From: CAZEQK01 sp964514395
GTDB taxonomy: Bacteria > Bacillota > Bacilli > Tepidibacillales > Tepidibacillaceae
Reading direction: 5' to 3'
DNA length: 64,000 bases
Assembly: GCA_964514395.1 (NCBI GenBank)
Contig: CAZEQK010000002.1
Span: 83,958 to 147,957 of the forward strand
Made by a program: the position numbers and the translations under genes
Notes under the pieces: generated by a model
What the model saw: only the letters and a program-made list of their open reading frames with translations
Told to the model about the DNA's origin: nothing
The model's database searches: none
Part shown: piece after piece, positions 7,896 to 16,379 of the stretch
Numbering within the stretch: the stretch's first letter is position 1
How the letters are laid out: the number at the start of each line of letters is the position of its first letter

Positions 7896-8450
7896 ATGGT
7901 CGAATTTTTTATTTTTCTGTTCTTGTTTATTGGTGTCATTATGCTATTAGTATTTAGTATAAAAAAAAATAACGCTCTTAAGAAAGAAGCAGCAGATATG
8001 GGAGCTCGAGATTTTATCCTCGCTACATACATCGATGGTCTTGGAATTACTCAGAATACCCCATGTAAACTCTATCTTTTCGATGACAAAATACAAATTG
8101 ATGTTAATAAACAAAAGTTTGAGATTAAGCTAGATAAAATTAGAGCAGCTGTATTGAAAGATGAGCGTGAATTGATTGATAAAGGTAAAAGTGTAGTAGG
8201 TAGGGCTTTACTTGGTACTATATTAGTTCCAGGACTAGGAACAATTGTTGGAGGTATGTCAGGGATTGGCACTAAGAAGAAAAAAGGAGCTCTTAATCAT
8301 TTTCTGATTCTAAATTACACTGATTCTAACGGAGAACTTGCAGCTGTTACTTTTTTGAATAATATCAATCTAATAAAAATGACTAATTTTTATAATAAAA
8401 TCAATAAGTCAATTAATCAATCTTCTCAAGGAGAAACTATACAACTTTAA
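7896..8450 (+). CDS. Membrane protein with PH/GRAM-like domain and glycine-rich hairpin
   Basis: 184 residues. N-terminal transmembrane helix (FFIFLFLFIGVIMLLVFSI), then a beta-rich domain interrupted by a glycine-rich segment (GRALLGTILVPGLGTIVGG) that could insert in a membrane, then more strand. This layout resembles bacterial PH/GRAM-like proteins with a glycine-zipper insert. It is expressed from the prophage lysogeny side, so superinfection exclusion or an envelope effect is possible. It is followed by a clear terminator. Unnamed family. Confidence 0.6.
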   Translation: MVEFFIFLFLFIGVIMLLVFSIKKNNALKKEAADMGARDFILATYIDGLGITQNTPCKLYLFDDKIQIDVNKQKFEIKLDKIRAAVLKDERELIDKGKSVVGRALLGTILVPGLGTIVGGMSGIGTKKKKGALNHFLILNYTDSNGELAAVTFLNNINLIKMTNFYNKINKSINQSSQGETIQL

Positions 8451-8464
8451 TTAGGATTCAAATA

Positions 8465-8496
8465 AAAACACTTTACAATATCAGTAAAGTGTTTTT
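8465..8496 (+). terminator. Terminator after the PH-like membrane gene
   Basis: An 11-bp stem AACACTTTAC/GTAAAGTGTT with a 7-nt loop is followed by a T-run. Confidence 0.8.
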
Positions 8497-8546
8497 GCTA
8501 TCCATAAAATACTAATAATGAATACCAATGAAAGTGAGTAGTTTAG

Positions 8547-9740
8547 ATGGAGAAAAATTATCGATATAAAACAACTTTTGATTATAAAATGGCTCAAAAT
8601 TTGATTGAAAATTATAATATAAAAAAAGCCGAATTAGGAAGATGGTTAGGTATTAAAAAACAGAGAATCGATCAATTATTAAAGAATAATTCTCATTCTG
8701 CAGATTGGCAAATAGATAACATTACTGATTATGAAATAAAAATTATTAAACAAATGATCAAAAATTCAGATACATCTATGATAGAGAAAAATTTAGTTAT
8801 AGCTATTCGAAATAATAAAGTAGATCCAATAATATTCATACGTAATAATAAATCCATTAAAGTGATTTTTGATTTACCAGATGAATTAAATTTTATGCTT
8901 AGATCTAATGGTTATCATTACCTAAATGAAAGAGATGTTAAATATAAAAAAAATTTAATTTCTGTTACACGGTTAGGAAAACATTTAGCACAATTCATTG
9001 ATAAAAATATCGGAAACCAAATGAGTCGTTACGCAAGTGTTGATTTAGAAATAACTACTGAAGAATATTGCCAATATCTTGGATATGATGGATACTGCAG
9101 TCCTAAGGGAATAACTGATAAATATTTTGAAGAAATTATTAATAACCACAAAATAGACAATAATTTTGTTTATATATCTTATATAGATCATAAATCTGAT
9201 TATGATAAATTAATACAAGCTTCTAATAATTATGGAATGAATTTTAATGAGATGTTAGATTATTTTGGTTACAAGAATACAAATCAATTGACTGAATTTG
9301 AAAGTATTAATAATTTGTTGGCTGAATTTAAAGAATTTGAAGGTAAATCTGGAAAAACACTAAAAAAAGATGAAAGATATAATAGGAATACTACACTCGT
9401 AAAAAAAATAAAAGAAATGTATAAATATAAATGTCAATTATGTGAACCAAATAACGAGATACCACTAATAGAAAAAGAAGATGGAACTTATTATTGTGAG
9501 GTTCATCATATTACTGAATTGAGTAACGAAGATAAAAACGATGATGTTGAAACATTAGATAATCCTTTTAATGCTATATGTGTATGTCCACATCACCATA
9601 AAGTTCTTCATTATCATAATGGAGGTTATTCAACAATTATTAAAATAAATGATGATTTGTTTTTTCAGTCAAACAATGAAAAAAATTCATTAATAAAAAT
9701 AGAAGTTGACCATCATCTACGATTTAATATAAATACATAG
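8547..9740 (+). CDS. HNH nuclease with N-terminal helix-turn-helix, lysogeny cargo
   Basis: 397 residues. Residues 15-45 (NIKKAELGRWLGIKKQRIDQLL) look like a helix-turn-helix. A long uncharacterised middle follows, and the C-terminus has an HNH fold: CQLC, CEVHHITEL, LDNPFNAICVCPHHHKVLH. The CxxC plus CPHHH layout is that of McrA-like restriction HNH enzymes rather than of homing endonucleases. It is encoded rightward beside the repressor module, has its own terminator and lower GC than the structural genes, so defence against other phages is a reasonable inference. The ribosome site is weak. Confidence 0.75.
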   Translation: MEKNYRYKTTFDYKMAQNLIENYNIKKAELGRWLGIKKQRIDQLLKNNSHSADWQIDNITDYEIKIIKQMIKNSDTSMIEKNLVIAIRNNKVDPIIFIRNNKSIKVIFDLPDELNFMLRSNGYHYLNERDVKYKKNLISVTRLGKHLAQFIDKNIGNQMSRYASVDLEITTEEYCQYLGYDGYCSPKGITDKYFEEIINNHKIDNNFVYISYIDHKSDYDKLIQASNNYGMNFNEMLDYFGYKNTNQLTEFESINNLLAEFKEFEGKSGKTLKKDERYNRNTTLVKKIKEMYKYKCQLCEPNNEIPLIEKEDGTYYCEVHHITELSNEDKNDDVETLDNPFNAICVCPHHHKVLHYHNGGYSTIIKINDDLFFQSNNEKNSLIKIEVDHHLRFNINT

Positions 9741-9745
9741 TAAAA

Positions 9746-9775
9746 AGCCTACTACCATAGATTTGGTAGAAGGCT
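9746..9775. terminator. Bidirectional terminator between HNH and toxin genes
   Basis: AGCCT/AGGCT and TACCA/TGGTA nested stems separate the two convergent genes. T-runs follow on both strands. Confidence 0.75.
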
Positions 9776-9791
9776 AAAGTATTTTTTAATT

Positions 9792-10202
9792 TTATACAAC
9801 ACCTGAAAGTCTTAATTGCAAAGCAGCTAGTTGAATTTTTTGTTCTCTAGTAAGTTCACCTACAGGACCATCTAAATCTACTTTTAAAACCGGTTGAGAA
9901 AGACCGAGTCTAATTATACTAGTACTATTAATATAATTCCCTGAACCAGGCATAATTTCCAAATCCGTATCTCTCTTAAAATTAACTTGTGTAGAAATTG
10001 GAGCAATATTTATAGTCCATATATTTTTGTTTGAATTTGTAGAACTATGGTAAGTGATGACTACTGGTCGAAGTTTATGAAACGTTCGTCCAACAAATAA
10101 TGATTCAGGAAATTCTATTAGCTCATCTTTAATGACAAAGATACTCCCATATGGGAAACCCCTACTATCTTGTGCTATTATTTTTCTCCAATCTGTTTGC
10201 AT
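9792..10202 (-). CDS. PemK/MazF-like toxin
   Basis: 136 residues. The pattern FHKLRPVVITYHS, NIAPISTQ, a central Asp and a C-terminal LAALQLRL helix fits the PemK/MazF fold, whose members cut mRNA. The gene overlaps the upstream Panacea-domain antitoxin by 25 bp, the usual antitoxin-first order. The conserved surface is weaker than in classical MazF, so activity is inferred from context. Confidence 0.75.
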   Translation of the reverse strand: MQTDWRKIIAQDSRGFPYGSIFVIKDELIEFPESLFVGRTFHKLRPVVITYHSSTNSNKNIWTINIAPISTQVNFKRDTDLEIMPGSGNYINSTSIIRLGLSQPVLKVDLDGPVGELTREQKIQLAALQLRLSGVV

Positions 10203-10825
10203 GCTTCTTTAACCCTTTCACGTGTTTTTGATAATTGAATAAATTCACTAAATACAATTTCATTGTATTCTTCATCAGACCCGCGATCATTAAAATCCAT
10301 TTTTTTAAGTGCATCCTTTACTTCATCCAACGTGAATAAGGGATCAGGCGATTTTTTCAATTCACTCATTGGGATTGCCTCCCCGTATATAAAATGACCT
10401 AACTCTGACTCCTTATTTAATACTGCCTTCATAGGAGCTGTTTCATAAGCTGTTTTTAGAAAATCATTCAACCCTTTATTACCTAGTCTTTCCAATATAT
10501 CATCTGCTATACTTAAAGCCAATGGATGAAGCGTTGTTTCTATATGATCATTCTCTATAAATATTTGATATCCTATACCGTTTTGATGATAATATGGCCT
10601 TTCAATTAATATATTCTCATTAATTAATTGATCTTTAGCTTCATAAAATGTTATGTCAAAAGGTCCATTATTATCCCTTTTATATTGCAATCCAGTATAA
10701 GTGTTTCCGAAAATTTCATACCATTCAACGTCAAATAAATATATAGCTTTTATTAATTGAGTTCTTCCTAATACCTGAGGAAATTCTTTTACAAAATAAA
10801 TCATAAGATTTTTTAGATTGTACAT
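10178..10825 (-). CDS. Panacea-domain (DUF4065) antitoxin
   Basis: 215 residues. The N-terminal ~100 show the Panacea/SocA pattern: RTQLIKAIYLFDVEWY, a glycine turn, YKRDNNGPFD and YEAKDQLI. Panacea domains act as antitoxins for many unrelated toxins. The C-terminal part is acidic and helical and may wrap the toxin. It is first in a two-gene operon behind a large inverted repeat, so autorepression is likely. It lies just after the late operon terminator, in the usual place for prophage maintenance cargo. Confidence 0.8.
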   Translation of the reverse strand: MYNLKNLMIYFVKEFPQVLGRTQLIKAIYLFDVEWYEIFGNTYTGLQYKRDNNGPFDITFYEAKDQLINENILIERPYYHQNGIGYQIFIENDHIETTLHPLALSIADDILERLGNKGLNDFLKTAYETAPMKAVLNKESELGHFIYGEAIPMSELKKSPDPLFTLDEVKDALKKMDFNDRGSDEEYNEIVFSEFIQLSKTRERVKEACKQIGEK

Positions 10826-10860
10826 TGAAATTCCCCCCCCTTTTTAATTTACTTCAATTA

Positions 10861-10920
10861 AACTTGTAGTATTTTGCAATTATAACGCTAAAACATTTTA
10901 CAATTATAATACTACAACTT
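10861..10920. promoter_or_regulatory. Operator region of the toxin-antitoxin operon
   Basis: A 13-bp inverted repeat (10861-10873 and 10908-10920, one mismatch) flanks two direct copies of ATTTTRCAATTATAA (about 10871 and 10895). Position and symmetry fit autorepression by the toxin-antitoxin complex. Confidence 0.6.
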
Positions 10921-10938
10921 ATCCGGTAATTGTATAAA

Positions 10939-10948
10939 TTCGACAAAA
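10939..10948. promoter_or_regulatory. Candidate Spo0A box upstream of the toxin-antitoxin operon
   Basis: TTCGACAAAA is the exact complement of the 0A-box consensus TTTTGTCGAA. One short match can occur by chance. A second lies at 34003-34012. Confidence 0.35.
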
Positions 10949-10966
10949 TAAGACAAAAAAGTGTAT

Positions 10967-11002
10967 AAAAAAAATCCCCCAACCAACTAAGGTCAGGGGA
11001 TT
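10967..11002 (-). terminator. Late operon terminator
   Basis: An AATCCCC/GGGGATT stem (10973-10979/10996-11002) is followed on the minus strand by a run of T. It closes the lysis and structural operon before the toxin-antitoxin pair. Confidence 0.75.
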
Positions 11003-11025
11003 CTGTTTTGTAGCGAATCGACTAT

Positions 11026-11370
11026 TTATTTTAAACTATTATTTAACTCACCATCATCTAGGTAATCAAGCATCTCAGTATATAACATATCAATCTGTTT
11101 AAAAAGCCATTCTTCAGTAATAAATAATTTAGCCCATGAAGGGAGCATTGGATAAAATTTTGTAATAATTAATTTCTCCGCTTGCAATCGCTTTTCTTTT
11201 CCTGTAACAGCCTTTTCTTTTGCCCAGGTAGATAATCGTTTCTCTACATTGAGCATAATTAATGCAATTTGTCCCTTGGCATACTGCCGAAAATAACGAA
11301 ATAAAAAAAGCACTAAAAACAGTGCTAACACAATAATTGAATATACGATATTTTGATCTAATACAAACAC
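11026..11370 (-). CDS. Holin-like membrane protein, LL-H type layout
   Basis: 114 residues. One N-terminal membrane helix (NIVYSIIVLALFLVLFLF) is followed by an amphipathic helical domain of about 75 residues ending in an acidic tail. The layout matches LL-H family phage holins. It is last in the lysis cassette after the muramidase. Holins set lysis timing by making lesions in the membrane. A second candidate, the XhlA-like protein, lies at the other end of the cassette. Confidence 0.6.
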   Translation of the reverse strand: MFVLDQNIVYSIIVLALFLVLFLFRYFRQYAKGQIALIMLNVEKRLSTWAKEKAVTGKEKRLQAEKLIITKFYPMLPSWAKLFITEEWLFKQIDMLYTEMLDYLDDGELNNSLK

Positions 11371-11399
11371 GTAAATCCTCTCCTTGAAATTAATATTTT

Positions 11400-11600
11400 T
11401 TAAGCTTTTGTGAAATCAACATAATACTCTTTACCTACTTCAAATTGATTTCTAGCATTTTCATTTGTGATGAACATTTTTATTTCACCACTTGGTGTTG
11501 CATCCCAAAATTGTTTATTTTCTTCACTTCTATCGAACACGGGTTGTAAAGCTACATCTCCATTATCATTTTTAGTACAAGTAAATTTTGCCCTTACCAT
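11400..11600 (-). CDS. Small conserved phage protein of lysis region
   Basis: 66 residues. VRAKFTCT, QPVFDRSEENKQFW, ATPSGEIKMFIT and FEVGKEYYVDFT are a recalled signature of a short protein found in many phages and prophages. It probably folds as a small beta barrel. Function unknown. It has a good AGGAGA site. Confidence 0.7.
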   Translation of the reverse strand: MVRAKFTCTKNDNGDVALQPVFDRSEENKQFWDATPSGEIKMFITNENARNQFEVGKEYYVDFTKA

Positions 11601-11620
11601 GTAGAATCTCTCCTTATAAT

Positions 11621-12376
11621 TTAATCTCGTATCGGTTGACCAGATACCTTTCTCATTTCATTGGCCAATCGATGTATTTCATCTTTTTCTTCTTGGCTAC
11701 TAACAAAATCCCAAATTGGTTGTAAAAATGTGCTTATGATTTTATTCGCATCCTCTACTCTTAGTATTTCGTTGAAATCACCTTCCATTTCATTTAAGTC
11801 AACATCACCATTTATTCCTGGTATGGTTCCTTTATTGCTATACTGAATAAATACCCACTTTTTCCAACCTGCATAATCCGGAGGATGTGGATCACTATTC
11901 CAGTATGCAAGCCACAAAGGATAGTCTGTTAGTACTCCTGGTACAATTTTTAATTGAAGAAAACTAGGGTATGAATATACTAATGGTTTCCGGTTAGTTT
12001 TAACCTCTACATATTGAAGCCATGTTTTAGCGATTAATGTCATCTGATCACGATTTAAACCATTATCTTGTTCTAGATCCAGGGCATGTGGTAAATCATT
12101 TTGATAATCTTCTATTGTATTTAAGAAAAAATCAGCTTCAGCCAATGCATCCTCATTATCTTTTGGAGTCAAAAAATGATAGAATCCTACTTTTAAACCA
12201 GCTGCCTTTGCCTTCTTATAATTAGTCTCAAACATTGAATCTATCATATTTGTTCCTTGGGTGGATTTCATAAATACAAATTCAATTCCGGAAGCTTTTA
12301 CTTTTTCAAAATCGATTTCTCCTTGGTAATGTGATATATCGATACCACGAGCATTATTTTTATTACTTGCTTGCAT
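11621..12376 (-). CDS. GH25 muramidase endolysin
   Basis: 251 residues. GIDISHYQG with Asp13, a GFYHFL segment, LDLE with Asp100 and Glu102, and PLWLAYW/QYSNKG place it in glycoside hydrolase 25, which cuts N-acetylmuramyl bonds in peptidoglycan. There is no signal peptide, so it needs a holin to reach the wall. The C-terminal ~45 residues may bind wall. It overlaps the upstream protease gene by 14 bp, so the two are probably made together. Confidence 0.9.
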   Translation of the reverse strand: MQASNKNNARGIDISHYQGEIDFEKVKASGIEFVFMKSTQGTNMIDSMFETNYKKAKAAGLKVGFYHFLTPKDNEDALAEADFFLNTIEDYQNDLPHALDLEQDNGLNRDQMTLIAKTWLQYVEVKTNRKPLVYSYPSFLQLKIVPGVLTDYPLWLAYWNSDPHPPDYAGWKKWVFIQYSNKGTIPGINGDVDLNEMEGDFNEILRVEDANKIISTFLQPIWDFVSSQEEKDEIHRLANEMRKVSGQPIRD

Positions 12377-13118
12377 CTATGTTCACCCCAGATATATTAT
12401 TTCCCTCTAGAAATTCCTTTACTTCCTGTACGGAAAGAGCAAAGCTAATCCCTTTAAAATCCATAAATGTTTGAGAAGGGATCCCTATCAATTGACCTTT
12501 GGTATTTATTAAAGCTCCACCACTATTCCCTGGATTGATAGCAGCATCCGTTTGAATATATTTATACCCTTTTCTTATAGTAAATTTTGAAACAATCCCA
12601 TGAGTAATCGTATCAGTATAGCCTAATGGGTTGCCTATCGCTAACACATTTTCTCCAATCTCAGCCTGAGTAATTAATTCTAAAACAGGAAGTTTATTCT
12701 TAACATTGATTTTTATAAGAGCAACATCTTTTACCTTGTCTTTTGATATTATTGTGCCTTTTATATTATCAGCACCATCAAATATTTTACTTTCAGCTAG
12801 GAGATAAACTTCTTGTTGGTCCTCAACTACATGAGCATTCGTCAAAACTAAGTCCTGAGCTATGATAGTTCCAGAGCCAATTGAACCACCAGTGTTAATT
12901 TCAACAACAGCAGGAATAACCTTTTCTACTACTCCTGCAAAGCCATTGACTATTAATTTATACATTCTAACTAATGCTACAGCTTGTTCTTCCCTTTTCA
13001 TCACTTGGCCTACACCAAATAAATCTTTTTTCAAACCAGTCATTAGGCCGAGTCTATTTGCTTCGTATACATCTTTTGCATACCAAGCTTTATCATAAAC
13101 ATCTTTAAAGATACCCAT
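12363..13118 (-). CDS. HtrA-like trypsin-fold protease with SLH-like N-terminus, in lysis cassette
   Basis: 251 residues. Residues 10-54 (WYAKDVYEANRLGLMTG, then KREEQAVALVRMY) look like an S-layer homology repeat. Residues 65-240 are an S1C protease with His96 (TNAHVV), Asp131 (DVALIKI) and Ser199 (NPGNSGG), all intact. There is no PDZ domain and no signal peptide. Next to an endolysin it may release or mature lysis or fibre proteins, or cut S-layer or wall proteins. Such a protease is not a normal part of a phage lysis cassette. Confidence 0.85.
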   Translation of the reverse strand: MGIFKDVYDKAWYAKDVYEANRLGLMTGLKKDLFGVGQVMKREEQAVALVRMYKLIVNGFAGVVEKVIPAVVEINTGGSIGSGTIIAQDLVLTNAHVVEDQQEVYLLAESKIFDGADNIKGTIISKDKVKDVALIKINVKNKLPVLELITQAEIGENVLAIGNPLGYTDTITHGIVSKFTIRKGYKYIQTDAAINPGNSGGALINTKGQLIGIPSQTFMDFKGISFALSVQEVKEFLEGNNISGVNIDASK

Positions 13119-13208
13119 TATTCATTCTCCTTTCTAGTAGTTCAATTTAATCAAACCCTTTCTTATCGAATAATTATTCTTAATCTATCAATATTATCCC
13201 TCCTGAGT

Positions 13209-13523
13209 TCAATGAATTATTTGGGCAATTCCATAAGCAGCCAGTAGTAACGTCGATAATGTTGAAATTAGGGTGATTATTAATTTCTGATAAAACTTTT
13301 TATCGTTTCGATTATCTTTGTCCTCTCGATCCATGCTTTTTTCAAGTAAATTTAAGAGCTTGTCATTTGTTTGTTGTGTTGTATTTTTGATAGTCTCAAG
13401 TGTACTATCTCTAGTTGCATTAGATACAGCTATATCATTTATTGCTTTATTTAACTCGCCAACGTTACCTTCTAGCTTGTCCACTCTTTTATCTATATCT
13501 TGTACCTTGTCCTCTAGCCCCAT
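13209..13523 (-). CDS. XhlA-like coiled-coil membrane protein
   Basis: 104 residues. A coiled coil (about 5-60) is followed by charged residues and one C-terminal membrane helix (LIITLISTLSTLLLAAYGIAQII). This is the layout of haemolysin XhlA, which works with a holin in PBSX-type lysis. ATG 13523 starts MGLEDKVQDIDKRV. Confidence 0.75.
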   Translation of the reverse strand: MGLEDKVQDIDKRVDKLEGNVGELNKAINDIAVSNATRDSTLETIKNTTQQTNDKLLNLLEKSMDREDKDNRNDKKFYQKLIITLISTLSTLLLAAYGIAQIIH

Positions 13524-13558
13524 GGATTCACCAACTTTCTGTGAAAATAAAAAAACAC

Positions 13559-13765
13559 CTATTTAGTGTTTTGTTTTAACATGTCGTATATTTCACTCTG
13601 CCTGTCTGATATGTCAGATAGCATTTGTGCAATATCAGCGTTTGTTATCTTTTGTTTGACTTTAAATTCCTTAATTCGTTCTTCTCTAACCTTTTTATCT
13701 TGATACTCTTTTGATGGCTTTATATCAAATCCATGATCTGTGATCGTTACTTTATGTTTTTGCAT
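13559..13765 (-). CDS. Small phage protein, fibre region
   Basis: 68 residues, charged and helical (KVREERIKEFKVKQKITNADIAQML). Similar small genes often sit at the end of fibre operons (XkdX-like position). ATG 13765 overlaps the upstream stop as TGATG. Function unknown. Confidence 0.65.
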   Translation of the reverse strand: MQKHKVTITDHGFDIKPSKEYQDKKVREERIKEFKVKQKITNADIAQMLSDISDRQSEIYDMLKQNTK

Positions 13766-14208
13766 CACTGAGCCACCACCTTTATGCCATTATTTTTAGT
13801 TGCTATATTGTCTGTGGATATATAATATTCACCTGTAGTAACCGTATTAAATGTTAGCGAAGCTGTACCATTAGATACAGTAGCATTAAATATCTGTCCA
13901 TCTAAGATAAAGATAATGTCGTTCGTCCGATTTGTATCTATACTATCATTTGCATCATATACGGTAGCAGTAATAATTGCTGTATCTATACCATCTGCTG
14001 TAATTATTGGTTTATCCACTGTTAACACAATGTACCTAAAAGAATCTATGAAAGCTTGTGCTTCAGTATCAGCTTCAGATTGTGTCATTAGTATTTTACC
14101 AGACATACCAGCCTTATAATCCTGCAACAATCTTATATACTTTTGTTCATCGGTAATTTCGTATGAATACCCTCCATAACCATTACTGTATACATTTTTA
14201 CTTAGCAC
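13765..14208 (-). CDS. Fibre-associated protein with Ig-like domain
   Basis: About 147 residues. The second half is a bacterial Ig-like (Big) domain: IITADGIDTAIITATVYD, then NGTASLTFNT and TGEYYIST. Such domains decorate virion surfaces and bind sugars weakly. I chose GTG 14208, which follows AGGTG at 5 nt. An in-frame TTG lies at 14226, inside the end of the upstream gene. It is probably an accessory of the kelch protein encoded before it. Confidence 0.65.
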   Translation of the reverse strand: MLSKNVYSNGYGGYSYEITDEQKYIRLLQDYKAGMSGKILMTQSEADTEAQAFIDSFRYIVLTVDKPIITADGIDTAIITATVYDANDSIDTNRTNDIIFILDGQIFNATVSNGTASLTFNTVTTGEYYISTDNIATKNNGIKVVAQ

Positions 14209-14216
14209 ATTATCAC

Positions 14217-15134
14217 CTACTTCCAAATATTTTGAAAATCAACCATCTTCGGTGATCTAAAAAACCCTATTGTTGAATCTAAGAAAAATATTGAATTATC
14301 TGCAACCACAATGTTACCTGACGTAGCTATATTGCTAGATGTACTAAACGTATGCCAAGTATAATCTTGTGGATTAAATACAAGATACTGATTTCTTGTT
14401 CCGCTTACTGTCGTCGCTGTTTGAAGCACTATTATTAACCCATCTAAATAAGCAAATCCTCCTCCATACGTGTTACTTAGTCCAGATGGTAAACCACTGT
14501 ACCCAATACTATTTTTAGATAAATCAAAAACAATGAATTTATCCATAGAATTTACAAATAAAATATCCCTGACTATAAATGCATCGCTACTATAATCTGT
14601 ACTATTATTTGAACCCATTGCAGTAGAATATGCTACATTTAGCAACGTAGAATTGCCAGTTGTCGGGTCAAATGAATAGACCTTATAGTCATTGTAAGAT
14701 GTACCATAGATAATCTTCGCGCCATTTTCCCAATATGTTAGAAATATACCTGAATAATCTTGTCCATTCGTTGGTATTGTAGTTCCTGCATCCCAAGTAT
14801 TTGATGCAATATCGTATGCGTAAATCTTAGATGAGTTAGATGATAATGAATAAATTTTCCCATTTAGATACAACAATCTTACGAATTTTCCCGGAGCTGT
14901 CATGTTTGCCATAGCTGTCCAAGCATCATTGGCTATGTCATACCTATAAAATAAAAAACTATTCCCACCTACACCTACATAAATATAATTGTTGCCATCA
15001 TACGCCATACCGATATGAGCTGACCATGTTGTTGGAAATGATGCAAGCTTTATTAGATTTCCAAGATTGTACATTATCGGATATGGTATGCTTGCACTTT
15101 CCTCTATAAGTGGTATTAATGCAGCTGCATTCAT
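14217..15134 (-). CDS. Kelch-type beta-propeller protein, probable receptor-binding tip
   Basis: 305 residues with about six repeats of YLNGKIY/YDIASNTW type, the kelch pattern of a beta-propeller. There is no signal peptide. It lies directly after the tail fibre gene in the same operon, so it is probably fibre tip, or a chaperone of it, that contacts the host surface. Propellers in this place are less usual than coiled fibres or carbohydrate-binding modules. Confidence 0.7.
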   Translation of the reverse strand: MNAAALIPLIEESASIPYPIMYNLGNLIKLASFPTTWSAHIGMAYDGNNYIYVGVGGNSFLFYRYDIANDAWTAMANMTAPGKFVRLLYLNGKIYSLSSNSSKIYAYDIASNTWDAGTTIPTNGQDYSGIFLTYWENGAKIIYGTSYNDYKVYSFDPTTGNSTLLNVAYSTAMGSNNSTDYSSDAFIVRDILFVNSMDKFIVFDLSKNSIGYSGLPSGLSNTYGGGFAYLDGLIIVLQTATTVSGTRNQYLVFNPQDYTWHTFSTSSNIATSGNIVVADNSIFFLDSTIGFFRSPKMVDFQNIWK

Positions 15135-15148
15135 TCTTCATTCCTCCT

Positions 15149-16378
15149 TTATACTACTGTTTTAGTAATTCCATTAAAATAACCACTTGCATCACGATTA
15201 ATTGTATAGGTAATTGTTTTTCCATTAACTACTTCTATTATTGAGCTAATTTTCCCATTTGTTCTTGTAAAGCTTGTTGATCTCACCATAGTTGTATTAT
15301 CTTTTTCGTCAATCTTGGTTACTAGATTTGAAGTATCTCGTGAAACAACTAAAGACCTAGTATCAATATAGGAAGGTAGTGACTTTATTTCGTTTATATC
15401 TGTATTTGCTGAGCCTAAAGCTTGAAAATTCCCATCCGTATATGTCTTGGCATTTGCCTCTGCATTATCTGCCTTTGTTTGTGCATTACTAGGAGTTTCT
15501 GCTCCAATATCTCCAGGTGTTATTGGGTCACTTCCTCCGCTTGCGTGTGATGCAGCATGTGCTGTAGGTGTTCTAGCGTCACTTAATCTAGCATCATTTC
15601 CTTCGGTAACGGTTCCAGCTGAATTCCCAAAGTTTTTATTAAACGCCGTATTTTTATTAAAGGCTGGCTCTGCTCCAATATCAGCAGGTGATAATGCATC
15701 GCTTCCCCCTGTAGCGTGAGTTGATTTATGGGCTGTGGGGTTAAATGCACTAGGTTTACCGTCAATATCCCCCCAATTAACCACTCCACGTTTTTCCCAA
15801 GCTGTTCCGGTGTCTTGATATATTATTTTAGTATCAGTAGAAATATATATCGCCCCAGTATCTCCAACTAATGGCTTATCTGCATCTAATCCTGACTGAA
15901 TAGAAGGAACACTTCCTTTGTTTGAAACATATATAATAGATTGATCAATCGTCGCAGTTACATTTGTAGCATTACTTGCAATGGCAATACAGTCGATTTG
16001 TTTATCAATTACAGTTGGACCGCCACCAGCTGCAATGTATTCTGCTCCTGCTCCTGCGTTTGTATAGCAATATAAAATTTCCCCGACATCAGGGTCTTGA
16101 GCGAATACTCCCCATTCCTTAAAATAAAATCCTGTAATTACGTTTTGATTCGAAAGGTTTGCTCCAACCACCGCTTTGTAATTAGGTAAAGTTTTAAACT
16201 TGTTAATCGTTAGTGACATTTTCTCACTTATTAATGCATGTAAATCAGAAATAGATTGACCACTTAGGTCTCCATCTCCAACTGCTACTCGAGTAAAATT
16301 CAATTGTACTCCAGCTTGTGCCTTAGCTTGTAGTGCAAGACCATCATTTGTTAATATAAATCCTCCAAAAGCTCCCAT
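15149..16378 (-). CDS. Tail fibre protein
   Basis: 409 residues. The N-terminal ~160 match the tail-collar/fibre attachment domain (GGFILTNDGLALQAKAQAG, FTRVAVGDG, ITGFYFKEWGVFA). The middle has the fibre repeats HATGGSDALSPADIGAE and HASGGSDPITPGDIGAE with ARLSDARTPTAH between. The C-terminus is beta-rich. It follows tail protein I, as in P2-like phages. Confidence 0.9.
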   Translation of the reverse strand: MGAFGGFILTNDGLALQAKAQAGVQLNFTRVAVGDGDLSGQSISDLHALISEKMSLTINKFKTLPNYKAVVGANLSNQNVITGFYFKEWGVFAQDPDVGEILYCYTNAGAGAEYIAAGGGPTVIDKQIDCIAIASNATNVTATIDQSIIYVSNKGSVPSIQSGLDADKPLVGDTGAIYISTDTKIIYQDTGTAWEKRGVVNWGDIDGKPSAFNPTAHKSTHATGGSDALSPADIGAEPAFNKNTAFNKNFGNSAGTVTEGNDARLSDARTPTAHAASHASGGSDPITPGDIGAETPSNAQTKADNAEANAKTYTDGNFQALGSANTDINEIKSLPSYIDTRSLVVSRDTSNLVTKIDEKDNTTMVRSTSFTRTNGKISSIIEVVNGKTITYTINRDASGYFNGITKTVV

Positions 16379-16379
16379 A

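Noticed and set aside
13318..13566. Rightward frames opposite XhlA and other lysis genes
   Set aside because: Low-complexity serine/leucine frames that mirror coiled-coil codons of the real genes.
15447..15789. Frames antisense to and overlapping the fibre gene
   Set aside because: They reflect the biased composition of the GGSD-type fibre repeats. They have no ribosome sites and conflict with a clear gene.
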